From: an uncultured Opitutia bacterium
Lineage (GTDB): Bacteria; Verrucomicrobiota; Verrucomicrobiia; Opitutales; UBA953
Direction of reading: 5' to 3'
DNA: 64,000 nucleotides
NCBI GenBank assembly: GCA_945957395.1
Contig: CAMFKE010000002.1
Location: 186,001-250,000 of the forward strand
The notes below the pieces were generated by a model that was not told where the DNA came from, ran no database searches, and was given only the letters and a program-made list of their open reading frames with translations. Position numbers and translations under genes: made by a program. Positions within the stretch are counted from its first letter, which is position 1; every line of letters starts with the position of its first letter. Below are positions 16,532 to 24,280 of the stretch, in pieces.

Positions 16532-19159
16532 TTAGGCGTGGCGGAACCACTTGTTTTGGGTGGAGCGGTAGACATAGGCGGCGGTCTGCGAGGCGGCGGC
16601 GGCGGTGAGCGCCGCGCCTGTGGCGAAGGTGGCGGACGCCGGGCCGACCGGGTTCATGGAGAGGGCGGTCACGCCGAAATCGCCGAAGCAGATCCTGAAC
16701 ACCTGGCCGTCCGCAGGCGTGGTGGGCATGGTGATGGTCAGCGTAGCCAGCAGGGCGGCCGGGTTGATGATGGTCGTCTCGTCGTTGGAGCCGATGGCCA
16801 CCGTGCCGCCGGTGGCTGGCGTCGCGTAAACCACCCCGACGACGCGACCGCGCAGGGTCTGGAGCATGCCGTTTGCCGCGACCTTGATCGAGTCGGTAAG
16901 CGTCGTGCCCACGCCCACGGCGAACACCATCTCCATGCGCTGCGAGGCGTTGTTCCACGCGAAGGCAGTCGTATTGTTCGCGCGGATACGGCCACCGACG
17001 AACGGGGTGGCGTCGCCGGCGAAGGTGATGTCGGCGTATTTTCCGGCCGTCGTGGCGCTGGAGGTGTTCGCGATTTCCAGCCCGCGAACGCCGCCGGACT
17101 GGGCGTTGGAGACGCGCACCGTGGGCGTAGCGCCGCCGGTCTGGCCGCCGTTGATTTGAGCCGTGACGGCGGTCTGCGAGCCGCTGCCCAGGGCGATGGT
17201 GCCGGTGGTGAGCGTACCGCCGATGGTGATGGTGGACGTGGCGGCCGAGGTCAGCGTGAGCCCGCCGCCGGAAACGGCGGAGAGCAGACCCGTGCCGGTG
17301 TTGGTGAGGGTCAACGCGCCGTTGGCGCCGGCGGCGCGCGAGAAGGTCGTGGTCGGGGTCGTGCCGCCGGCCCCGAAGAGGTCGAGACTGAGGTTGGCCG
17401 ACGACGACCCCCACTTGTTCACCTCGACCCCGGACGCCCCGAAGCGCACCGGCGCGGCGTAGGTGACAGCGGTGGTGCCCACGACGATGTCGGCAGTCGT
17501 CGTGCAGCGGTAAACAAGGCCTGCCGCGCTCGCCTGATTGGTGCCTTTGCCCAGCACGGACACGAACGCACCCTTGAGGGCGCGCCCGGTGGCGGCCAGC
17601 GGATGGCGTGTCCACGCTCCCGCAGCGGCGATGTAGACGCCGTTCTCGGCCTGGGCGGTCTGCGCCACGCAGAGGATGACATCGCCGGCGGATGTCGTCA
17701 GACCGTCGAAAGTCTGCGCTCCCGACAGGGTGAGGTTCGTCCGCGCCACATGGTCGGCCACGATGCAGGTGCCAGGCCATGCGCTCACATTGCCGGCGCC
17801 GTCGAGTGTGACGGACCCGTTGAGCGTGCCGGGAGCGCCTGCCAGAGGACCGAGCGTCGGCTTGTTCGTCAGGTCGGCGTAGCTGCCGCTCGTCGCCACC
17901 GCGGCGAGCGTCGGCTTGTTCAGTATCTTCGCCTGGCCGCTCACGGCGGACCAGTCGGCGTTCACGCCAAGCTCGACATCGTAGATGCTTCCGCCGCGTC
18001 CGAACTTGAGGTGAGGCACCGTGCCGAAGAGATAGAGCGAAGACTCCCAATCGCCGACGGCGGCCGGGAGCGGCAGAATGGAGATGAGCGGCGACTCTAT
18101 GCCGCTAAGGACTTTGAGGGAACCGGCGGAGCGCACGGTGGTCTCCGTAGCGCTGTCGATGAGCATGTAACCATCGCCCATGACCTCCGTATACCGAAAC
18201 GCAGGGGTGGCGTAGGGGTCCCCACCTCCGATGGACACGCTATTGGTGCGCACATCGATGCCGCAGCCGGCATGCATGTACTCGGAGGCGTTGATGTAGA
18301 CGCGGCTCGACGGGTTGGCGCGCACGCGCACCTCGTTCGAGTCGTTCGAGTACAGGCCGATTGCGTCCCAGCCTGAGCCAGGAATCCACCCAAGTCCGGC
18401 GGGCGCGCCCCCTCCGCCTTCGAGGACAAGCTGGCCAGATTGGAGCACTACAGCGCGCCCGAGGGTAAGGAGTGCGCTGTCCGAAATCAGGTCAATGCCG
18501 CCATATTGCAGGTTGCCGAGGGTGAGCGCCGCAGCCTGGGTGTCGGCGGAGAAATCCATGCCGAGCACTTCCATGTCGCTCGCCCGGCGTATGAGGCCGT
18601 ATTGCGAGCTGAACGGGTCGGCCCACTGGTCCACCCTGAACTGCAGAGCGCGAGGCGTTACGGCAATGGAATCGGAAGCGCCGTCGGAGGCCTCGGCCTC
18701 CGTGGCCAGTCGCACCTTCCCCTTGGTCGCGGTGGTGGCGTCAGGCACGGTCGCTCCTCCGGCGAGCAGAGCGGCCTTCAGCGCGGCGGGAGTCACCGCG
18801 CGCTCGGCGTCCGTCCCGGCGATGGCTTCGGAGTCAGTGGCCAGCTCGACCACCCCGCGCTGCGAGGTCGAGGCGTTGATGTCGATCCCGGCCACGATGT
18901 CGGCGGCCTGGTCGGCCGAGCTCTGCGCACCCTGACGCGCCACATCCGCCAAGGCGGCCGAGTTTTGCGCCGCAGCTTTCGCCACACCGGCAGAGTCGGC
19001 ATGGCCGGCGGCATTCCCGGCCTCCACTGACGCCTCATCAGCCTTCTGCGCAGCCGTCACGGCCGACCCGGTAGCGGCGCTCGCGGCGGCAGCCGCCGCC
19101 TGCGCCAGCGGATTCAGGTCTCCCGCATACGACGGCGGGCCGGGCAGTATCGCAGACAT
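16532..19159 (-). CDS. Phage tail fibre protein
   Basis: 875 residues. The N-terminal ~100 residues are Ala-rich and coiled-coil-like. Two tail-fibre repeats follow at about residues 100-170: STSQRGVVELATDSEA...VTPAALKAAL and ATKGKVRLATEAEAS...VTPRALQ. The rest is a long Gly/Thr/Ser-rich beta structure with repeated short strands (LTLTNTGTGLLSAVSGGG, TSTITIGGTLTTGTIALG), consistent with a trimeric fibre shaft. It ends in a small domain finishing STQNKWFRHA. The receptor-binding tip should be the C-terminal part. The host receptor cannot be read from the sequence. Confidence 0.88.
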   Translation of the reverse strand: MSAILPGPPSYAGDLNPLAQAAAAAASAATGSAVTAAQKADEASVEAGNAAGHADSAGVAKAAAQNSAALADVARQGAQSSADQAADIVAGIDINASTSQRGVVELATDSEAIAGTDAERAVTPAALKAALLAGGATVPDATTATKGKVRLATEAEASDGASDSIAVTPRALQFRVDQWADPFSSQYGLIRRASDMEVLGMDFSADTQAAALTLGNLQYGGIDLISDSALLTLGRAVVLQSGQLVLEGGGGAPAGLGWIPGSGWDAIGLYSNDSNEVRVRANPSSRVYINASEYMHAGCGIDVRTNSVSIGGGDPYATPAFRYTEVMGDGYMLIDSATETTVRSAGSLKVLSGIESPLISILPLPAAVGDWESSLYLFGTVPHLKFGRGGSIYDVELGVNADWSAVSGQAKILNKPTLAAVATSGSYADLTNKPTLGPLAGAPGTLNGSVTLDGAGNVSAWPGTCIVADHVARTNLTLSGAQTFDGLTTSAGDVILCVAQTAQAENGVYIAAAGAWTRHPLAATGRALKGAFVSVLGKGTNQASAAGLVYRCTTTADIVVGTTAVTYAAPVRFGASGVEVNKWGSSSANLSLDLFGAGGTTPTTTFSRAAGANGALTLTNTGTGLLSAVSGGGLTLTSAATSTITIGGTLTTGTIALGSGSQTAVTAQINGGQTGGATPTVRVSNAQSGGVRGLEIANTSSATTAGKYADITFAGDATPFVGGRIRANNTTAFAWNNASQRMEMVFAVGVGTTLTDSIKVAANGMLQTLRGRVVGVVYATPATGGTVAIGSNDETTIINPAALLATLTITMPTTPADGQVFRICFGDFGVTALSMNPVGPASATFATGAALTAAAASQTAAYVYRSTQNKWFRHA

Positions 19160-19174
19160 CGCGAGCTCGCCCGG

Positions 19175-19501
19175 TTAGACGGTGTAGGCCTGCGCCTCGA
19201 TCTTCGGAGTGCCCGACGCCAGGATGACCCTCAGCGCCGCATACTCCGCCGCACTCACCACCTTCACCGCTCCATCGGTCCACAGCCTGCCCAGAGTGGT
19301 GGTGGGGTTCGTGGCGCCGTCGCTCGTCGAGCGCACGGTACCACCGGCGACCTGCAACTCCACGCTCTTCGCCCCGGCGGGCAAGGTGCCCAGCAGCGTG
19401 GTCAGCGCGGTGGCCGTACCGGTGGCGGCCACACTCTTATGCGTCCACCCGGCAGCCGGCTTCAGTTCATGGGTCAGGTTTGTGACTCGTGCATTGCTCA
19501 T
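19175..19501 (-). CDS. Small prophage virion-type protein
   Basis: 108 residues from the ATG at 19501, beta-rich (SVAATGTATALTTLLGTLPA, SVELQVAGGTVRSTSDG) and ending PKIEAQAYTV. This resembles small capsid-decoration or tail-associated proteins in size and composition, but the match is generic. It is the first gene of the late block as visible, 15 bp before the tail fibre, and its leader holds copy C of the phage leader element. Confidence 0.6.
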   Translation of the reverse strand: MSNARVTNLTHELKPAAGWTHKSVAATGTATALTTLLGTLPAGAKSVELQVAGGTVRSTSDGATNPTTTLGRLWTDGAVKVVSAAEYAALRVILASGTPKIEAQAYTV

Positions 19502-19518
19502 GCCCCACCGTCCCCGCA

Positions 19519-19561
19519 CCGCACACACCCCGGTCAACCCGCCTCTCCCAAAAGCAGCGCC
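19519..19561 (-). promoter_or_regulatory. Prophage leader element, copy C
   Basis: 43 nt upstream of the small virion protein gene, near-identical to the copy at 11997-12039. The 305-bp gap 19502-19806 otherwise holds two short direct repeats (CCGTAGCA, near 19608-19628) and the tRNA remnant. A weaker, shortened relative lies at 4034-4057 in front of the HTH gene. Confidence 0.6.
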
Positions 19562-19667
19562 ACCGCTCCTCGCCGGTCCGCCGCCAGTTCACGACCCTTT
19601 CAAAATCCGTAGCAAAACCCGTAGCACACGCCACAAAACCCTCATCAATACTCAATCCGCCACGGTC

Positions 19668-19705
19668 TTATGAGACCCCTGCTTTGACCATTAAGCTAAG
19701 GGCCC
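19668..19705 (-). other. 5' half of a tRNA gene (anticodon CAT): prophage attachment-site remnant
   Basis: Read from 19705 on the minus strand: acceptor GGGCCCT, TA, D-arm GCTT-AATGGTCA-AAGC, A, anticodon 5' strand GGGGT, loop CTCATAA. This matches tRNA positions 1-38. The expected ACCCC strand and TpsiC arm are missing; phage-side sequence follows directly after position 38. Anticodon CAT means tRNA-Met or tRNA-Ile2. The break at the anticodon loop is a common crossover site for tyrosine integrases, so this is read as the right att junction of the prophage. Confidence 0.75.
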
Positions 19706-19806
19706 GAAATGGGCGGCTCGCAACTTGCCCGACTGCACGCCGTTTCGGCAAGCGCCGAATCGCCTCCACTCAAGGAATCACCCGCCCGGTACGCCCGCTT
19801 ACCGGC

Positions 19807-20352
19807 TCAGACATGCGGAGGGTCCACATGCAGCTTCACGGGAACCGCGGCGAGCTTGCTGTGGATGCGTCGCAGGCGCAGCACCGGCCACCATCGATAC
19901 AACACCGTATCCACCGGTTTCCACATGGCCACCCATCCGGCGATCAGCAGCACCTCGCTCAGGATGCCCTGCCAGCCGCCTCCGCCGCCGGAACGCGCCC
20001 CGACCGCATGGGAAAGCGTCAGGCAGACGGCGAGAAACACGACGCCGATGGCCAGGCTGATGCGTGCATCCTTCATATGCCTGGCAAACTCCAGTCGCGA
20101 AATCATGGCGCGATAGGAGAAATAGTGCCGGATCGCCGCCTCGATCTGCTCGGCCGTGCTTCCCTCAGGCTCGTGGCGCAGGTGGATGACCAGCCTGATC
20201 GGCTCGTTCAGCGGATACTCCTGAGCCCAACTCACGATGAACTCCTCGGCGTCGTGGTCCAAGTCGCGCTCATTGAACGGCGAGGGATCCATGGAGTTGA
20301 AGAGCTGGTGTATGTTATCCAACCGAATCTCGATGACATGCGAGCGGCTCAT
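19807..20352 (-). CDS. Conserved two-helix membrane protein
   Basis: 181 residues. The cytosolic N-terminus is distinctive (VIEIRLDNIHQLFNSMDPSP, then FNERDLDHDAEEFIVSWAQE), a pattern I recall from conserved hypothetical proteins of many bacteria. Two membrane helices follow (ISLAIGVVFLAVCLTL and ILSEVLLIAGWVAMWKPVD), then a basic tail. It reads towards the prophage junction and is the first host gene beyond it. Function unknown. Confidence 0.75.
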   Translation of the reverse strand: MSRSHVIEIRLDNIHQLFNSMDPSPFNERDLDHDAEEFIVSWAQEYPLNEPIRLVIHLRHEPEGSTAEQIEAAIRHYFSYRAMISRLEFARHMKDARISLAIGVVFLAVCLTLSHAVGARSGGGGGWQGILSEVLLIAGWVAMWKPVDTVLYRWWPVLRLRRIHSKLAAVPVKLHVDPPHV

Positions 20353-20541
20353 GCCCCGAGACTAACGCCGCGCCCGCACTCGGCCAAGGCCTTCTTTTAC
20401 CGCCCAGCGGCAGTCTTCAAACAACACACGGGGGTAAAATTCCAGGCGGTTATTGCCTGCCGCGCCGTCTCATGCTTTGAACGGCGCGCCGAGCGAGTGA
20501 TTCGGCATTCGATTCATCCCAACAACACACCCACACACACC

Positions 20542-20703
20542 ATGAAGACCCTCATCCTCTCTCTCACCGCCGCCGTCGGCCTCTGCCTCGCCGGCTGCAA
20601 GTGCGGCTCCTCCTGCGGCTGCGACGACTGCTCCAAGGGCGGCGCCGACGCCAAATGCTGCGGCACGTGCAAGACGGACGCCGCCAAGCCCGCGGCCAAG
20701 TAA
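20542..20703 (+). CDS. Tiny cysteine-rich lipoprotein
   Basis: 53 residues. A signal peptide ends in lipobox LAGC; the mature part (CKCGSSCGCDDCSKGG..., KCCGTCKTD) has nine cysteines in about 28 residues, then an Ala/Lys tail. The spacing is metallothionein-like, which suggests metal binding outside the inner membrane. The leader CCAACAACACACCCACACAC is A/C-rich without a Shine-Dalgarno sequence and resembles the leader of the next small gene. A terminator follows at once, so it is monocistronic. Confidence 0.8.
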   Translation: MKTLILSLTAAVGLCLAGCKCGSSCGCDDCSKGGADAKCCGTCKTDAAKPAAK

Positions 20704-20725
20704 GCCCGCCTCCGGCGATTCAAAT

Positions 20726-20758
20726 GGCCCGTCCCGCCCCGTGCAGGACGGGCCTTTT
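20726..20758 (+). terminator. Rho-independent terminator
   Basis: GGCCCGTCC ... GGACGGGCC stem followed by TTTT, ending the cysteine-rich lipoprotein transcript. Confidence 0.85.
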
Positions 20759-20931
20759 CATGTCACTACAAGACGAAGAAGGAGACGCCGCGGCGCCCGC
20801 CCCGTCCGATGCCAAAAAAAATCGACCCAAAGCGGGGGGATTGGGTGCATGCGGTGTTTTATCCCTTGAATCCGCAAACCGTGCGCACCGCGCGGGGCGC
20901 GATTCAGCACCAACAACACCTCCCCATACCC

Positions 20932-21120
20932 ATGAAAATCCTGCTCCTGCCTCTCTTCGCCACCGTCGCCCTCGCCGGCTACGCCCAGGCCTCCGAAACC
21001 TGCTGCCCCGACAAGGACAAGGGCCCCGGCACCTGCTGCCCCTGCAAGGAAAAGTGCCCCGACAAGAAGAAGTGCCCGGACAAGGAGAAGTGCCCGGACA
21101 CCTGCAAGCCGGCCAAGTAA
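20932..21120 (+). CDS. Tiny secreted cysteine-rich repeat protein
   Basis: 62 residues. A cleavable signal peptide (MKILLLPLFATVALAGYAQA) is followed by a Lys/Cys/Asp/Pro-rich mature part with repeats CPDKKK, CPDKEK and CPDTCK, and nine cysteines in total. A metal-binding or disulfide-linked periplasmic protein is likely. Its leader (GATTCA..CCAACAACACCTCCC) matches the leader of the 53-residue lipoprotein upstream, suggesting shared control or duplication. It has its own terminator. Confidence 0.8.
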   Translation: MKILLLPLFATVALAGYAQASETCCPDKDKGPGTCCPCKEKCPDKKKCPDKEKCPDTCKPAK

Positions 21121-21141
21121 GACCGCAGGTCCCGATGCGAC

Positions 21142-21175
21142 AAGGCCCGCCCGGAGTTTCCGGTCGGGCCTTTTT
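21142..21175 (+). terminator. Rho-independent terminator
   Basis: GGCCCG-C-CCGGA-GTT-TCCGG-T-CGGGCC stem followed by TTTTT, between convergent genes. Confidence 0.85.
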
Positions 21176-21196
21176 CGCGGCGTTGTTGAAAAACGC

Positions 21197-22360
21197 TTAC
21201 GAGAGCTTGTTCTTGTAGTCGGCGTAGCCGAACTTGCGCACCACCTTGTACTCGCCGGTCTGCGGGTAGTAGGTGGCGATGCTGGGCAGGTTGATGCCGT
21301 TGAAGGTGGTGTTCTTCACCATCGTGTAGTGGGACATGTCGAGGAACACGACCTTGTCGCCGGGCTTGAGCGGGGCGTCGAAGGAGTAGTCGCCGATGAT
21401 GTCGCCGGCCAGGCAGGTGGTGGCCGCGAGGCGGTAGGTGTGCGCCTTCACGCCCGGGTGGTCGGCGCCGATGATGTCGGCGCGGTAAGGCATCTCCAGC
21501 GTGTCGGGCATGTGCGCGGTGGCGGAGGTGTCCAGGATGGCGATGTCGCGCCCGTTGTGCACGATGTCGAGCACGGTGGACACGAGCACGCCGGTGCCGA
21601 GGGCGATGGCCTCGCCGGGCTCCAGGTAGATCTGGATGTGCTCGCCCCACTTCTTGCGGAAGTCGCGGATGGTCTTCACCAGCAGCTCGACGTCGTAGTC
21701 GGCGCGGGTGATGTGGTGGCCGCCGCCGAAGTTCACCCACTTCATCTTCGGGATGAGGTCGCCGAACTTTTCCTCAAAGTGCGGGATGGTGCGCGCCAGC
21801 GTATCCGAATTCTGCTGGCACATGGTGTGGAAGTGGAGGCCCTCGAGCCCGTCGAGGTCGGCGAGGTCCTTGATGGCGGAACGGGGGGTTCCGAGGCGGG
21901 AGCCCAAGGCGCACGGGTTATAAAGCTCCACTTCGACCTCGGCGTATTCCGGGTTCACGCGCAGGCCGCAGGAGACTTTGCGCGGGGCGGATTGGACGCG
22001 GGACTTGAAGCGCTGCCACTGCGAAGGCGAGTTGAACGAGATGTGGTCGGCGATGCGCAGGAGGTGCTCGAGCTCGTCATCCTTGAAGGCGGGAGAGTAA
22101 ACATGCACCTCCTTGCCGAACTCCTCGTAGCCGAGCAGGGCCTCGTGGATGCCGGAGGCCGTGGTGCCCGCCAGGTATTGGTTGATAAGCTTGAACTCGC
22201 TGAACTGCGCGTAGCCCTTGAGCGCCAGGAGGATCTTGGCGCCGGAGCGCTCCTGCACATCCTTGAGGATGCGCAGGTTCTTTTCCAGCAGGCCGCGGTG
22301 CAACAGGTGGCACGGGCTGGGAACCTTGTTGAAGTCGAGGGTCGAGAACTCGGCGAGCAT
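21197..22360 (-). CDS. nspC: Carboxynorspermidine decarboxylase
   Basis: 387 residues from the ATG at 22360, the usual family length. It is a PLP-dependent alanine-racemase-fold decarboxylase that makes spermidine (or norspermidine) from its carboxylated precursor. The PLP lysine lies in ILLALKGYAQF (K48). Other family hallmarks are HFHTMCQQNSDT, NFGGGHHITRADYD, LEPGEAIALGTG and DTSATAHMPDTLEMPYRA. The upstream in-frame extension to 22510 is basic and shows no coding character. The usual partner, carboxynorspermidine dehydrogenase, is not adjacent. Confidence 0.92.
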   Translation of the reverse strand: MLAEFSTLDFNKVPSPCHLLHRGLLEKNLRILKDVQERSGAKILLALKGYAQFSEFKLINQYLAGTTASGIHEALLGYEEFGKEVHVYSPAFKDDELEHLLRIADHISFNSPSQWQRFKSRVQSAPRKVSCGLRVNPEYAEVEVELYNPCALGSRLGTPRSAIKDLADLDGLEGLHFHTMCQQNSDTLARTIPHFEEKFGDLIPKMKWVNFGGGHHITRADYDVELLVKTIRDFRKKWGEHIQIYLEPGEAIALGTGVLVSTVLDIVHNGRDIAILDTSATAHMPDTLEMPYRADIIGADHPGVKAHTYRLAATTCLAGDIIGDYSFDAPLKPGDKVVFLDMSHYTMVKNTTFNGINLPSIATYYPQTGEYKVVRKFGYADYKNKLS

Positions 22361-22720
22361 GGGCGGAGGAAAGTTTTCGGGTTTGAGGGAGACGGGGCAA
22401 GACCCGCCGGTGCGTGCGCAGGACGCCGGCGCGCGAGGGGAAGTCAAGCGGCGGAGCAAGAGCCATCTGCAACATCTGACGGCACGCCGTACCGGAAGCC
22501 GCCCACACACTCGCCGCGAGCGGTGAGCAGGCGCAACGCCGGAGCGAGCGGCAGTCGGAAGTCGTGAAAGCGCCGCCCCCGATCCTCGGGTGCGCGGAAA
22601 ACCACGCGGAAGGCCGGCTCAAATTCTTTGCCCCGCCAAGGTCTCCGGATGGACTGCGTACTGTCGACCGAGAGCTTCGCCCTTGCGCGAACGGCAGCCG
22701 CGCCGACTCTCGCAAACCGT
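22361..22720. other. Intergenic region with a possible gene relic
   Basis: 360 bp between divergent nspC and the sulfatase operon; it should hold both promoters, but I see no convincing -35/-10 pair. On the minus strand, 22444-22630 reads as a plausible protein C-terminus (EFEPAFRVVFRAPEDRG..., then CVGGFRYGVPSD, stop at 22444) with coding-like codons but no start. It may be the remnant of a lost gene. Confidence 0.3.
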
Positions 22721-24280
22721 ATGAAACGACCCGCCGCCGCCCTGGCCCTCGCCTGCGCCCCCGCGCTCTGCGCCGCCGCCGAATCGGGACGCCCCAACAT
22801 CGTCGTGATCCTCTCCGACGACCAAGGCTACGCCGACGCCGGATTCCAGGGCTCCAAGGACTGCCCGACGCCGAACCTCGACCGACTCGCGAGGGAGGGC
22901 GTGCGCTGCACGCAGGGCTATGTGACGCATCCGTATTGCAGCCCTTCGCGTGCGGCGTTGCTGACAGGGCGCTACCAGTCGAGATTCGGCCACGAGCGCA
23001 ACCCGGACAACCGGGGCGAGGGGCTTCCGACCTCCGAGTCCTTGCTGCCGCAGCACCTCAGGGAAGCCGGTTATACGACCGGCTGGGTCGGCAAGTGGCA
23101 CCTGGGCGTCGAGCCGCGATTCAGGCCTGAAAACCGCGGCTTCGACAAAACCTTCGGTTTCTACGGCGGCGGTCACCATTATCTCGGGTGGAAGCCGAAT
23201 CCTGAATCCGAATACAACTGGCCCGTCATGCGCGACGGCAAGGAGACGGAGGTGAAGGAGCACCTGACGCTCGCGTTCGGCCGCGAGGCGGCCGGGTTCG
23301 TGGCGCAAAACCGTGACCGCCCCTGGTTCCTTTACCTGGCCTTCAACGCCCCCCACTCGCCGCACCAGCCCACTCGCGAACGCCTGGAACGCTTCAGTGG
23401 CATCCGGGACAAGCGACGCCGCGCCTATGTCGCCCAAATCAGCCTGATGGACGACGCCATCGGAGAAATGCTTGAGGCGCTGCGCAGGACGAACCAGGAG
23501 CGCAACACGCTGGTTTTCTTCCTCAGCGACAACGGCGGCGCGCTGCTCGAACCGGCGGACAACGCCCCGTTGCGCGGTAACAAAGGCATGCTGTACGAGG
23601 GCGGCGTGCGCGTGCCGTTCGTCGTCTCGTGGCCGGCCGTTTTGCCCGCCGGAACCGACTACGCCAAGCCCGTCAGTTCACTGGATATTTTCGCCACCTC
23701 GCTCGCGGCCGCCGGCGTGCCCATGCCGACCGACAAGCCCCGCGACGGCGTGAGCCTGCTGTCCTATCTTCGTGGCGAGAACAACGACGCCCCCCACGGA
23801 CGACTCTTCTGGCGCACCACCGAACGCGGCAAGCGCACCTGGGCGGCCCGTGTCGGAGACGACAAGCTCGTCTGGATCGCGCGCCACCCGTGGATTCACG
23901 ACACGGAATATTTCACCTACTCTCGCGAAACACCCTCCCGAGACACCTGGCTCTCGCAGGGGCCCGCGGAGATTTTCGACATCACGAAGGACCCGTGCGA
24001 ACGCAGCGACCGCTCCCGCGCCGAACCCGGGCGCGTACACGCCCTGGTCGAACACCTCGCGCAGTGGGAAGCGGGCGCCGCGCCGCTGGCCTTCCCCGGC
24101 AGCGACGGGCCGGACGACGGCGAGCACCCTTCCGTGTCCGCGAAACCGCCCTTGGGCAAAGCCTGCAAGGAGAGCCTTACGGAAAATGCCGCAGATTCCG
24201 CGCAACCCGACGGGCTCGCCCGCGGTTCCTTGCCACGAACCCCAGACCAAGACGCCCCAAAGAAATCAGTACACCGATGA
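22721..24280 (+). CDS. Secreted sulfatase (Cys-type), first of three
   Basis: 519 residues from the ATG at 22721, giving signal peptide MKRPAAALALACAPALCAAA. The type I sulfatase core shows the metal-binding SDDQ (D33, D34) and the modification motif C73-S-P-S-R77, so a Cys-type formylglycine enzyme hydrolysing a sulfate ester. Further family motifs: GKWHLG, FLYLAFNAPHSPH, FFLSDNGG and NKGMLYEGGVRVPF. The last ~60 residues are polar and unusual. Its stop overlaps the fucosidase start by 4 nt (ATGA). The first 36 nt and a later 138-bp patch are nearly identical to the second sulfatase. The maturase is not in the window. Confidence 0.92.
   Translation: MKRPAAALALACAPALCAAAESGRPNIVVILSDDQGYADAGFQGSKDCPTPNLDRLAREGVRCTQGYVTHPYCSPSRAALLTGRYQSRFGHERNPDNRGEGLPTSESLLPQHLREAGYTTGWVGKWHLGVEPRFRPENRGFDKTFGFYGGGHHYLGWKPNPESEYNWPVMRDGKETEVKEHLTLAFGREAAGFVAQNRDRPWFLYLAFNAPHSPHQPTRERLERFSGIRDKRRRAYVAQISLMDDAIGEMLEALRRTNQERNTLVFFLSDNGGALLEPADNAPLRGNKGMLYEGGVRVPFVVSWPAVLPAGTDYAKPVSSLDIFATSLAAAGVPMPTDKPRDGVSLLSYLRGENNDAPHGRLFWRTTERGKRTWAARVGDDKLVWIARHPWIHDTEYFTYSRETPSRDTWLSQGPAEIFDITKDPCERSDRSRAEPGRVHALVEHLAQWEAGAAPLAFPGSDGPDDGEHPSVSAKPPLGKACKESLTENAADSAQPDGLARGSLPRTPDQDAPKKSVHR
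22790..22927 (+). repeat. 138-bp patch nearly identical to 25997-26134
   Basis: Aligned without gaps to the second sulfatase gene, I count three mismatches in 138 bp, while flanking coding sequence is strongly diverged. The first 36 coding nt (22721-22756 and 25928-25963) plus about 11 nt upstream are identical as well. Confidence 0.9.

Noticed and set aside
16053-18050. 665-residue minus-strand frame across the tail fibre gene
   Set aside because: Arg/His-rich shadow in another frame; tail-fibre repeats are in the 875-residue frame.
19467-19655. 62-residue ORF at the prophage end, considered as an integrase C-terminus
   Set aside because: No integrase motif; it reads through the leader element, whose translation also appears in the 12,000 region in another context.
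19602-19705. Group I intron interrupting the tRNA anticodon loop
   Set aside because: No 3' exon (ACCCC strand and TpsiC arm) could be found within the next few hundred bases on the minus strand, which is phage coding sequence.
23629-24276. Upstream extension of the fucosidase frame
   Set aside because: It lies inside the first sulfatase gene in another frame; the ATG at 24277 gives a signal peptide and an ATGA overlap.
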